64,000 nt of DNA, taken from Micavibrio aeruginosavorus. GTDB lineage: Bacteria; Pseudomonadota; Alphaproteobacteria; Micavibrionales; Micavibrionaceae. The notes beneath the pieces are model-generated. The model made no database searches and was not told the DNA's origin. It saw nothing but the letters and a program-made list of their open reading frames with translations. The stretch spans positions 1,142,342 to 1,206,341 of the forward strand of contig CP066681.1 of the NCBI GenBank assembly GCA_016432265.1, given 5' to 3'. The translations under genes were made by a program, and so were the position numbers. Positions 46,379 through 54,163 of the stretch are shown here, piece after piece; positions within the stretch are counted from its first letter, which is position 1, and each line of letters starts with the position of its first letter.

Positions 46379-47230
46379 ATGGAATATCGGAATTTGGCTC
46401 GTCATTTTGGGATGGTCGCGCTGTCGGGCGCTCTGGTTTTTGGGGCACAGGCCGCCAGTGCGGAGACAGTCGATGCCGCAGAGGGGATTTGCAAAAATCT
46501 AACGGCCTCTCAAACCGCGAACCCCGCCAACGATAGCGTCACCATCAGATGGACGAATGACAAGGGCCAGCTCAATCGTCACGGCGGGCCCGCCATGGTC
46601 AAGTGTGATGCGCAAAGCGGCCATGTCTTGGCCGAGATATGGGCGATCAACGGGAGTCTGCATAATCCGTCCGGCCCGGCATACAAAGAGTACGATCCGG
46701 CGACAAAAAATCTGCGGGTTGAAGCATGGTGGCTGAACGGCAAGCAAACCCGCGCCGAAGGGCCTGTTTTTACGATCCGCGATCCGCTGACGAAGATTAT
46801 CACGACCGAGGAATGGAAAAAGGACGACCTCTATTTCAGAAGCAGCGGCGAAGCCACCAACCTGCGTCGGGATCCGGCGACGGGCGTCGTTATTCTTGAG
46901 GAATGGGCCGAGGGGCGTCAGGGAGAGGATTTGCACAAAGTGGGCTCTCCCGCTTTTATGCAGCGCGATCCCGTCACAGGGGTGGTCGTATATGAAGAAT
47001 GGCGCCAGCAAGATAAATTTTTCCGCGAGAATGATTTACCGACGCGGGTTTGGCGCAACGGCGCAACAGGCAAGGTCACCAGAGAAGAATGGAAAGCCGG
47101 ATATATTCTCGATAGGTCTTCAGGCCCGGCCGTGATTCAATACGCTCCGGACGGGGCAACCGTTCAGGACACCGAATATTGGAAAAAAGGCAAGAGAATC
47201 GAGCCGGCGGCTCCACAAAGCAAGCCTTAA
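46379..47230 (+). CDS. Secreted protein with seven MORN-like tandem repeats
   Basis: The 283-residue protein starts at ATG 46379, which has a GGGAGG site 6 nt upstream. A signal peptide covers about 1-29 (ALVFGAQAASAE). The rest is seven tandem repeats of about 29-33 residues from residue 55 to the end. Each has an aromatic/Gly start, a Gly-Pro-Ala core (HGGPAM, SGPAY, AEGPV, GSPAF, SGPAV), a DP-x-TG turn and a closing EEW. Repeats 4 and 6 are less regular. MORN-like repeats form beta hairpins and often bind surfaces or proteins. No function is known. Confidence 0.7.
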   Translation: MEYRNLARHFGMVALSGALVFGAQAASAETVDAAEGICKNLTASQTANPANDSVTIRWTNDKGQLNRHGGPAMVKCDAQSGHVLAEIWAINGSLHNPSGPAYKEYDPATKNLRVEAWWLNGKQTRAEGPVFTIRDPLTKIITTEEWKKDDLYFRSSGEATNLRRDPATGVVILEEWAEGRQGEDLHKVGSPAFMQRDPVTGVVVYEEWRQQDKFFRENDLPTRVWRNGATGKVTREEWKAGYILDRSSGPAVIQYAPDGATVQDTEYWKKGKRIEPAAPQSKP

Positions 47231-47351
47231 ACCTCGCTTCCTAACACCATTCGGGTTTGTCACATTTGCCATCGGGCCCCTTGCTCGCAGGGCGCCAGAT
47301 ACCCCTTGAAGGGTTTTTGGTCTTCTTGTGCGATCGTATGGTTGAAAACCG

Positions 47352-48266
47352 TTACGCGCTTTCCCTTTGTTGCAGCCATTCGTACCCCCTGGTTCTGTGG
47401 AAGAATCCGTTAGAGAAAGGAATATCCGGCCTTATTTTCTTCAACTCCTCCGTTACGGAGGCAGGATCGGCCTTATTGCTCAAGAGATCGCGGAACAGCT
47501 TCGATACTTTGACCATATCGTGGCTGTGGGGGGACAAGCGGTAATGCGTAATCCCCATGCCGGTGAGGGTTTCAATTTCCTGAGCCAGATTGAGGCATGT
47601 ATGCGACATGGTGGCGATGCCGTTGACGGACAGGAATGGTTGGCCTTTCAGGGTTTTTAACTCCATACCGTCGGCGTCGTTTTCACAGACAAACTGGCAG
47701 TTATCCTTTACGCGGCCATGAGCGCGCGCATGATAGCAACGCGCCGATAACGCGAGGGGGATTCGGCCATAGACCTGTACTTCGGTCGTGATGCCCAGGT
47801 GGTTGGCGCGTCTGGAGAGCACCGATAGCGACGCCTCGGGAAGTTCAGTCGGGAAACACGCGTGTTCGGCTCCGTTCAGGGTCAGGAAGGTCAGCGTTTC
47901 CTCGTTGTACACATTCATGAAGGGGCCGATGGTATGCGGCTTTCCTGAAAGATAATACAGGGCTGAAGTGTCGTTGGCCTCGACCAGAACGTCTTCAAGC
48001 GCCGTCATGCCGGAAACCATCTTGCGGTCGTGCTTGATCATGACCTCGGCCAGGGTCGAGAAAATCACTTTCTTCCCGGCCTTCTTCAGGTAATCGGCGA
48101 CTTCTTCGTAAAGAGGTTCATAGAAGGGCGCGCGTTTGGAGCAGATAACCTCGCCGATGTAAACGACATCGACAGGGGCCTCATCGGCGATTCGCATGTA
48201 AAAATCTTTCCATTGCGGAGCGGGCCAATGATACTGGATTGGGCCCATTGTCAGTTGCGGGATCAT
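47352..48266 (-). CDS. ubiV: UbiV, oxygen-independent ubiquinone hydroxylation protein (peptidase U32 family)
   Basis: UbiV works with UbiU and UbiT in anaerobic ring hydroxylation of ubiquinone precursors, and UbiU and UbiV each carry a [4Fe-4S] cluster. The 304-residue protein is of the U32 fold, with the Cys-rich core SARCYHARAHGRVKDNCQFVC as the expected cluster site. The ATG at 48266 overlaps the ubiU stop (ATGA). GTG 48272 is also in frame. It is the last gene of the ubiTUV operon. Confidence 0.9.
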   Translation of the reverse strand: MIPQLTMGPIQYHWPAPQWKDFYMRIADEAPVDVVYIGEVICSKRAPFYEPLYEEVADYLKKAGKKVIFSTLAEVMIKHDRKMVSGMTALEDVLVEANDTSALYYLSGKPHTIGPFMNVYNEETLTFLTLNGAEHACFPTELPEASLSVLSRRANHLGITTEVQVYGRIPLALSARCYHARAHGRVKDNCQFVCENDADGMELKTLKGQPFLSVNGIATMSHTCLNLAQEIETLTGMGITHYRLSPHSHDMVKVSKLFRDLLSNKADPASVTEELKKIRPDIPFSNGFFHRTRGYEWLQQRESA

Positions 48267-49276
48267 CGCCACCTCTTGCTTTTGAATGCGCCTTCGGTTT
48301 GCTTGTTGCCTTCCGTTAAGGCCAGAAGGTCGTTCAATTCAGGCTCTTCGCCGTTCATATAGGCGTCGATCGTTTCTCTGAAAGATGACACAACCGCCTC
48401 CACATAGGCTTTAGAGCGTTGACGACCCTCGATTTTCAAGGCTGTGACTCCAGCCTTCATGAGTTCGGGCAGCAACGCCGTCAGATTGAGGCTGATCGGT
48501 TCCTCGAAGGCATAGTAGGGTTCTTTGTGATCCTTGGTCACGTAACGCCCCTTGCAAATCGTGGGGTATCCGGCCTTTTCGCCGCAGGAAAAACAGTCGA
48601 TTGTAAATTCGCCAAGGCGGGTGGTCAGGTTGCGATCCTTGTCTTCGTCATAATGAACGTCGCCGGCGGGGGAGCAGACCCCGTCCATATTGGTTGAAAT
48701 GCCGGTCGCGTAGTTGGTCAGGCTGCATCGGCCTTCTGCCATCATGCCGATGTTGCCGAATATGAAAGCTTCGATTTCACAAGGAATCTCATTGTGAACG
48801 GCCTTGATTTCCTGCACGGTCAGTATTCGAGGCAGTACAACACGCTTGATATCGAAAGAGCGGCAATAGAACTTTATGGCTTCGGGCGATGAAGCGCCTG
48901 CCTGAACGGATAGATGCAGGCGCTGGTCGGGATATGTCCGGTGGGCGTAGTCGGCTACGCCAATATCGGCGACAATAATTGCGTCAACGCCAAAGCCATG
49001 CGCCATATCAATCGCCTGTTTCCACAGATCGAATTTTCCGGCTGGCGGGAACGTGTTGGCGGCCAGCAAGACTTTGGCTCCACGCTCATGAGCGTAGGCA
49101 AGGCCTTGCTTCATTTCTTCGGGGGTGAAATTCAATCCCGGGAAGTTGCGGGCGTTGGTGGCATTCTGAAAACCGCAATAGACGGCATCGGCGCCCGCGT
49201 CCACGGCGGTACGCAAGGCGGCAGGGGTGCCGGCGGGGCAAACAAGCTCCGGGCGTTGCATGGAGGGTTGCTTCAT
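48263..49276 (-). CDS. ubiU: UbiU, oxygen-independent ubiquinone hydroxylation protein (peptidase U32 family)
   Basis: The 337-residue U32-family protein begins PELVCPAGTPAALRTAVDAG. It has Cys residues in GRCSLTNYATG, GVCSPAGD, DCFSCGEKAGYPTICKGRY and nearby that match the UbiU iron-sulfur ligands. Related YhbU-type U32 proteins also act in tRNA hydroxylation, but the adjacency to ubiT and ubiV fixes the assignment. The ATG at 49276 overlaps the ubiT stop, giving tight coupling. Confidence 0.93.
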   Translation of the reverse strand: MKQPSMQRPELVCPAGTPAALRTAVDAGADAVYCGFQNATNARNFPGLNFTPEEMKQGLAYAHERGAKVLLAANTFPPAGKFDLWKQAIDMAHGFGVDAIIVADIGVADYAHRTYPDQRLHLSVQAGASSPEAIKFYCRSFDIKRVVLPRILTVQEIKAVHNEIPCEIEAFIFGNIGMMAEGRCSLTNYATGISTNMDGVCSPAGDVHYDEDKDRNLTTRLGEFTIDCFSCGEKAGYPTICKGRYVTKDHKEPYYAFEEPISLNLTALLPELMKAGVTALKIEGRQRSKAYVEAVVSSFRETIDAYMNGEEPELNDLLALTEGNKQTEGAFKSKRWR

Positions 49277-49794
49277 GAATCTCTCCTGATGCGGCGTAAG
49301 GCTGAAACTGCGGCGCGGCCCAGAGGGCCGAATTGATCGGCCAGATCGTCAACGATGCTGCCGTCCAGATCGTCAAGGGCGTTTCGCAGGACGACGACGG
49401 CTTCAGTGTCGCCTTCAACGATCAGGTCGCGGGTGAAGAAAAGCGCATCGCCATCGAGGCTGCCGTCGATCATGTTGAGCAATGTCAGGAAAGTTCCGGC
49501 AATCCGCGCATCGTAAGAAGGGGCATGCCGCCCCCGGCGGCAGGCCCGCAAGCGCGGCTGGCTTGAATCCGGCGTCAGCAAAAAGACGAAAGGCATGTTG
49601 GTAGGGTCGACCAGATAGGTTTTATTCTGGTGGATGCCCAGACGCCCGAACAATTCAGGCCTGTTTTCGGCCGTCTTGCGTATGACCCGGCTCAATATCG
49701 GCTGGAGCAGCGGCAAGGGCAGCGGCGCTAAAAGGCGCCGGGGTAGATTTTGAAAAGAGAATTGCGGGCCAGCGGCCATTTCGTTATATGCCAT
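49273..49794 (-). CDS. ubiT: UbiT, SCP2-type lipid-binding protein for anaerobic ubiquinone synthesis
   Basis: The 173-residue protein has an SCP2/sterol-binding-like domain (residues about 45-165, with ARIAGTFLTLLNMIDGSLDGDALFFTRDLIVEGDTEAVVVLRNALDDLDGS being the conserved stretch, read in parts). UbiT is the accessory that binds prenylated quinone intermediates in the UbiTUV pathway. It is the first gene of ubiTUV and has an FNR-type box 38 nt upstream. Confidence 0.88.
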   Translation of the reverse strand: MAYNEMAAGPQFSFQNLPRRLLAPLPLPLLQPILSRVIRKTAENRPELFGRLGIHQNKTYLVDPTNMPFVFLLTPDSSQPRLRACRRGRHAPSYDARIAGTFLTLLNMIDGSLDGDALFFTRDLIVEGDTEAVVVLRNALDDLDGSIVDDLADQFGPLGRAAVSALRRIRRDS

Positions 49795-49831
49795 GATGCA
49801 TAAGGCTTACTACTCCGGGGCTTCCTCATGT

Positions 49832-49845
49832 TTGACCTAAGTCAA
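49832..49845. promoter_or_regulatory. FNR-type box between ubiTUV and the TauE-moeA operon
   Basis: TTGACCTAAGTCAA is a perfect palindrome of the TTGAC-N4-GTCAA type, with one mismatch per half-site from TTGAT. It sits 38 nt before ubiT and 35 nt before the TauE/SafE gene on the other strand. Confidence 0.6.
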
Positions 49846-49879
49846 CCTGATTCCTGTCAATTAAGGAGTAGCCTCGATA

Positions 49880-50662
49880 TTGCGGGATGAAGAAATGCTA
49901 TTATCCGTATTGTTTTTGATGACGGCCGCTTTGTATGCCACCGTGGGATTCGGCGGAGGGTCAACCTATACCGCGCTGCTGGCGCTGGCGGAAACCGATT
50001 ATCGCATACTGCCGGTGTTGTCTTTGATATGTAATATCATAGTGGTCAGCGGGGGTGTGTACAGATTTGCCCGCGCCCATCATTTTGATCTACGCCAGGC
50101 TTTGCCATGGACGGTTATTTCCGTGCCCATGGCGTGGCTGGGCGGCTATCTTCATATATCGGAGAAGCTATTCATAGGGGTATTGGGACTCTCTCTTCTG
50201 GGGGCAGGGTTTTTGGTGCTTATGCAAAAGCAGGGGGAGCCGCATAATAACGGCGCGAGAAGGGCTGCCCGCTATAACGTCTTGATGCCGGTCGCAGCAG
50301 GAGGGGGGCTCGGTTTTGTTTCAGGAATAACGGGGATTGGCGGAGGGATATTCCTTGCGCCTGTGCTGTATCTGTTGCGCTGGGATTCTCCGCGCATGAT
50401 TTCCGGCACGTGCAGTTTTTTCATCCTCGTCAATTCCCTTGCGGGGCTGACTGGGCAGTTTATGAAACTTGAAAGTCCTCAGGATATATATGAATCGCTG
50501 CTTTCTTTCTGGATGTTGTTCCCGGCCGTTCTCATCGGTGGGCAATTGGGATCTTATATGGGGGCCATGCGGCTTGATCAACGATACATCCGTATAATGA
50601 CAGCGCTGCTTATGCTATATGTGGCGATCAGGCTGCTGTGGCGGTGGTGGGGTATGGATTAA
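49880..50662 (+). CDS. TauE/SafE-family membrane permease
   Basis: The 260-residue protein has about eight hydrophobic helices and two family repeats, each with a Gly-rich turn (YATVGFGGGSTYTALLAL near residue 20, SGITGIGGGIFLAPVLYL near 155). TSUP-family proteins export sulfite, sulfoacetate or other small sulfur anions. The role next to nitrate respiration is unclear. TTG 49880 has an AAGGAG site 11 nt upstream, and ATG 49895 is a possible start. moeA follows after 9 nt. Confidence 0.85.
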   Translation: MRDEEMLLSVLFLMTAALYATVGFGGGSTYTALLALAETDYRILPVLSLICNIIVVSGGVYRFARAHHFDLRQALPWTVISVPMAWLGGYLHISEKLFIGVLGLSLLGAGFLVLMQKQGEPHNNGARRAARYNVLMPVAAGGGLGFVSGITGIGGGIFLAPVLYLLRWDSPRMISGTCSFFILVNSLAGLTGQFMKLESPQDIYESLLSFWMLFPAVLIGGQLGSYMGAMRLDQRYIRIMTALLMLYVAIRLLWRWWGMD

Positions 50663-50671
50663 GGAGGGGAT

Positions 50672-51898
50672 ATGATTTCCTATAGCGAGGCGTTGCGGAT
50701 TATCCTGCAACAGGGCAGCCGATATTGTCTGGGGTATGAGAAAATAGATGTTGCTGCTATCGCTGGGCGCATCTGCGCCGCCGAAATCAGGGCAAGGGTT
50801 GATAACCAGCCATTCGACAATTCTGCGATGGACGGTTTTGCCGTGAAGGTGACCGATTTTGAGCAAGCCTCCGAGTTTAAACCTGTTTCTTTATCCGTTG
50901 CGGGGCATATCGCGGCAGGGGAGTTGCGACGGTTTCCTGCCCTATCCTCAGGACAATGCTACGAAATCATGACGGGGGCGCCGGTGCCGCCGGGGTGCGA
51001 CGCGGTGGTGCCGGTTGAAAAGACGATGAGGGATGATGCGGGGCGCGTCGTTTTTAGCGGCGGCGCAGTAGCCGGTGAGAACATTCGCTACGCCGGATCC
51101 GATTTTCATCAGGGTGATGTCCTTGTCAGGAAATCGGAGATTTTGCACCCCGGCCATATTCTGGCGCTGGCCACGGCGGGCGTGGGGTGTCTTGATGTCG
51201 TGTGCAAGGCCAGGGTTGCGCTGATATCGACCGGGCAGGAAGTGATCGAGTCTTTCGACACGCCCCTGCGATACGGGCAAATATACAATTCGACCAAGCC
51301 TTACCTGAAAGGAGCGGTGGCGGCGCTGGGAATGGATGTGGCCGCTGGCGATACCGTGCAGGATGATCCTGCCGCCTTTCAAAAGAAGCTGGAGTCCCTT
51401 TGCGGGGCCGGCATCGATATTTTCATTTCAACGGGGGCGGTATCCGCCGGGGTGCATGATTTTGTGCCCTCCGTACTGAAAGATATGGGTTTTGAGATAT
51501 TTTTTCACAAGGCGGCGATCCGTCCGGGCAAGCCTGTGTTATTCGCTATGCTTTCCCCAGGCGGGCCCTTTTATTTCGGTTTGCCGGGGAACCCGGCGGC
51601 CACGGCGGCGGGATTGCGGTTTTTTGTTTATCCGCTTTTGCGCGCCCTGCAGGGGCTGCCGCCACCGGCGCCGCAATACGGCATTATGCAGGGTTCTTTC
51701 AGGAAAGGCGATATGCCGCTGCGATTCTTCATGCAGGCGCGCACATTTATAGATCAGCAAGGGCGCTGCCGGATCGAGATTCCCCAAAAGCAGCCTTCTT
51801 TCATGGTCAGCCCGTTTATCGGGTCGAATGCATGGGCCGTTGTCCCCGAGGATGTCGGAGAGTTAAAAGACGGAGATCTGGTTGAATTCTATCAATGA
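50672..51898 (+). CDS. moeA: Molybdopterin molybdenumtransferase
   Basis: MoeA inserts molybdate into adenylylated molybdopterin to finish the cofactor needed by NarG. The 408-residue protein has the family segments DNSAMDGFAV (from NQPFDNSAMDGFAVK), EIMTGAPVPPGCDAVVPVE, the MoCF domain motif STGAVSAGVHDFV, KAAIRPGKPVLFA and GLPGNPAATAAG. The usual STGGVSxG reads STGAVSAG. An AAGGAGGGGA site precedes the ATG. Its stop overlaps the convergent Crp/Fnr gene by 7 nt. Confidence 0.95.
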   Translation: MISYSEALRIILQQGSRYCLGYEKIDVAAIAGRICAAEIRARVDNQPFDNSAMDGFAVKVTDFEQASEFKPVSLSVAGHIAAGELRRFPALSSGQCYEIMTGAPVPPGCDAVVPVEKTMRDDAGRVVFSGGAVAGENIRYAGSDFHQGDVLVRKSEILHPGHILALATAGVGCLDVVCKARVALISTGQEVIESFDTPLRYGQIYNSTKPYLKGAVAALGMDVAAGDTVQDDPAAFQKKLESLCGAGIDIFISTGAVSAGVHDFVPSVLKDMGFEIFFHKAAIRPGKPVLFAMLSPGGPFYFGLPGNPAATAAGLRFFVYPLLRALQGLPPPAPQYGIMQGSFRKGDMPLRFFMQARTFIDQQGRCRIEIPQKQPSFMVSPFIGSNAWAVVPEDVGELKDGDLVEFYQ

Positions 51899-52698
51899 TA
51901 GCCTTTAAGATTGTCGTTGCACAGGGGACATTCATCGGCATTGAATCGCGGGCAGGTGTGGGCTGTATCAGGGTCGCAGAAATGGCATAAAACGTAAGCG
52001 TCCCTCAGCGTGATTTTTTCCTGATCGACGTAAATGCCCATTTTCTTTATCCGGTTAAGGACGCGGGAGAATGTTTCCGGCGTCATGCCCAGATGGTTGG
52101 CAATCATGGATTTTTGGAATGTGAGCGCAATATCCATCGAATCGGAGCCTTGCTCCAGATGTTGCTTCAGCAGGTAGTAACCCAGACGTTCCATCGGCGT
52201 TTTGGTGATGATTCCATCTATCTGCTGCATGGCGTTCTTGTAATGCCGCGTGATGATTTTCAGTAGATTGCACGCAAACTGCGCGTCCTGCAGGACATGC
52301 CGCCGCACGGTTTCCGCCGGTATCATCAACAGGCTGCTATCTTCAATGGCCACGGCGTTGATTGGCGACTTCCCTCCCATAAAGATGACGGCATCCATAA
52401 AAGTTTCTCCGCTGTGCAGCAGGCGGATAGTGGCTTCATCGCCGTCTGCTCCATAACGAACGGTCTTGATTCCGCCTTTAATTATAAAAAACAGGTGTGT
52501 CGGCGTGTCGCCCTGCTGTACCAGATGCTTCCCCCCGGCGCAATTTTGCATAATTGAATTGGAAAGTAGGGCTTGGATGCTTGATTCCGACAGGCTGTGA
52601 AAGAGATATGTGGCCTCATCGCTATTTTTACTGGCTTCTCTGAGTTTTTTGCGTCGCAAGAGGTCATCGATAAACAATTGTACAGGTTTATCAGTCAT
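51892..52698 (-). CDS. Crp/Fnr-family regulator with a C-terminal cysteine cluster
   Basis: The 268-residue protein has a cyclic-nucleotide-binding-type beta barrel (about 45-140), a dimer helix (150-180) and a winged helix-turn-helix. Its recognition helix reads MTPETFSRVLNRI, the E-xx-SR pattern that in FNR reads TTGAT. It lacks FNR's N-terminal cysteines (one Cys near residue 53). After the DNA-binding domain it has Cys238, Cys241, Cys249, Cys257 and Cys260 (CX2C-X7-C-X7-CX2C). These could hold an iron-sulfur cluster or zinc. The ATG at 52698 follows GGGGGG-type ribosome binding sequence. A perfect FNR box ends 13 nt upstream, implying autoregulation. It probably governs the nar region. 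Confidence 0.9.
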   Translation of the reverse strand: MTDKPVQLFIDDLLRRKKLREASKNSDEATYLFHSLSESSIQALLSNSIMQNCAGGKHLVQQGDTPTHLFFIIKGGIKTVRYGADGDEATIRLLHSGETFMDAVIFMGGKSPINAVAIEDSSLLMIPAETVRRHVLQDAQFACNLLKIITRHYKNAMQQIDGIITKTPMERLGYYLLKQHLEQGSDSMDIALTFQKSMIANHLGMTPETFSRVLNRIKKMGIYVDQEKITLRDAYVLCHFCDPDTAHTCPRFNADECPLCNDNLKGYH

Positions 52699-52710
52699 AT
52701 TCCCCCCGTC

Positions 52711-52724
52711 TTGATTCAGATCAA
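52711..52724. promoter_or_regulatory. FNR-type box between the Crp/Fnr gene and narK1
   Basis: TTGATTCAGATCAA matches the consensus exactly. It is 13 nt upstream of the regulator's ATG, close enough to overlap its promoter, and 83 nt upstream of narK1 on the other strand. Confidence 0.75.
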
Positions 52725-52807
52725 TTACCCTTGGTTGCTGCCATGCGAAAAAGAATATATATGCCTTTATTAAGAGCAAGCATGAGTAGGCCACAAATAT
52801 ATAGGGA

Positions 52808-54139
52808 ATGGCAGAAATGACAACGATTTCCGGTTACGACGTTTCCAGAACTGACCAGATCCGGGCCCTGAGTGCGAATACGATCGCATTTACTGTGTGC
52901 TTTGCCGTCTGGACGATCTTTTCGATAATCGGAGTGCAGATAAAACAGGAACTGGGTTTGAACGAAACCCAGTTCGGTTTGCTTGTGGGGACGCCGATCC
53001 TGACGGGATCTTTGATCCGGGTTTTTCTGGGGATATGGACTGAACAACTGGGGGGGCGCATTGTTTATGTGATTGTGATGCTTCTTGCGGCCACAGCGAC
53101 CTGGCTGCTGACGTATGCTGAGACTTACCCGCAATTTTTGCTGGCGGCGCTGGGGGTCGGGTTTGCGGGCGGGTCTTTTGCCGTCGGCATTGCCTGTGTT
53201 TCCAAGTGGTATCCGAAAGAAAGACAAGGTACGGCCCTCGGGATTTTTGGCGCTGGCAATGTCGGCGCAGCGGTGACGAAGTTCACCGCGCCGTTCGTTA
53301 TGGTGGCAATGGGCTGGCAGGCTGTTGCGCAAATCTGGGCAGGGGGGCTTGTCGTTGTCGCCATCCTGTTTTGGCTTTTCACGAAGGATGAACCGGATCT
53401 GGTCGCGCGCCGTCGCAGCGGGGTTAAAGCCAAGGGGGCGTTGTTGCAAATGGAGCCCCTGAAAAACGTTCAGGTCTGGCGTTTCTCACTTTATTATTTC
53501 TTTGTCTTTGGCGCGTTTGTTGCTCTGGCTTTGTGGTTGCCGCGCTATCTGGTGGGGGTTTATGGGCTGGATATTAAACAAGCGGGGATGATTGCCGCCT
53601 TTTATTCAATCCCTGCAAGCCTGTTCCGGATCGTAGGCGGGTGGTTATCCGACAAATACGGCGCTCGCCGAATCATGTACTGGACGTTTATCGTGTCGGT
53701 CATATGCACTTTCCTGCTTTCCTACCCATCGACAAGCTACGTCATTCACGGCATCGACCGCGATATGAGTTTTGCGTTGTCTATGGAGCTTCCTGCCTTC
53801 ATGGTATTGATCTTCATCCTTGGTTTCTTCATGTCGCTGGGGAAGGCGGCTGTATTCAAGCATATCCCTGTCTATTACCCCGATAACGTTGGATCGGTTG
53901 GCGGGTTGGTGGGTATGATCGGCGGACTTGGGGGATTCATCCTTCCCATCGCATTCGGCGCTTTGAACGACCTGACGCATGTATGGACAAGCTGTTTTAT
54001 GCTTCTGTTCCTGCTGGTATCAACGGCTCTGACATGGATGCATTTTGCGATCCGCCGCATGGAAAGGCGGAAACATCCGACGTTGCGCGAACCTGCGTAT
54101 CTGCCCGAACTGGGTGAACGGCCGCAAGGTATTAAATAA
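52808..54139 (+). CDS. narK1: Nitrate/nitrite transporter, NarK1-like
   Basis: The 443-residue major-facilitator protein has about twelve helices. It has the NNP-family nitrate signatures GFAGGSFAVGIACVSKWYP in helix 5 and GLVGMIGGLGGF near helix 11, and the Arg in LTGSLIRVFLGIW. NarK1-type proteins are proton-linked nitrate importers. The start may be the second ATG at 52817. narK2 follows 24 nt later. Paracoccus-type relatives have both units fused as one protein. Confidence 0.9.
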   Translation: MAEMTTISGYDVSRTDQIRALSANTIAFTVCFAVWTIFSIIGVQIKQELGLNETQFGLLVGTPILTGSLIRVFLGIWTEQLGGRIVYVIVMLLAATATWLLTYAETYPQFLLAALGVGFAGGSFAVGIACVSKWYPKERQGTALGIFGAGNVGAAVTKFTAPFVMVAMGWQAVAQIWAGGLVVVAILFWLFTKDEPDLVARRRSGVKAKGALLQMEPLKNVQVWRFSLYYFFVFGAFVALALWLPRYLVGVYGLDIKQAGMIAAFYSIPASLFRIVGGWLSDKYGARRIMYWTFIVSVICTFLLSYPSTSYVIHGIDRDMSFALSMELPAFMVLIFILGFFMSLGKAAVFKHIPVYYPDNVGSVGGLVGMIGGLGGFILPIAFGALNDLTHVWTSCFMLLFLLVSTALTWMHFAIRRMERRKHPTLREPAYLPELGERPQGIK

Positions 54140-54163
54140 TCGATAAACCTCAGGAGTATTTTT

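Noticed and set aside
46210..46536. 108-residue frame ahead of the repeat protein
   Set aside because: It is out of phase with the real gene, overlaps its signal peptide and has no good ribosome binding site.
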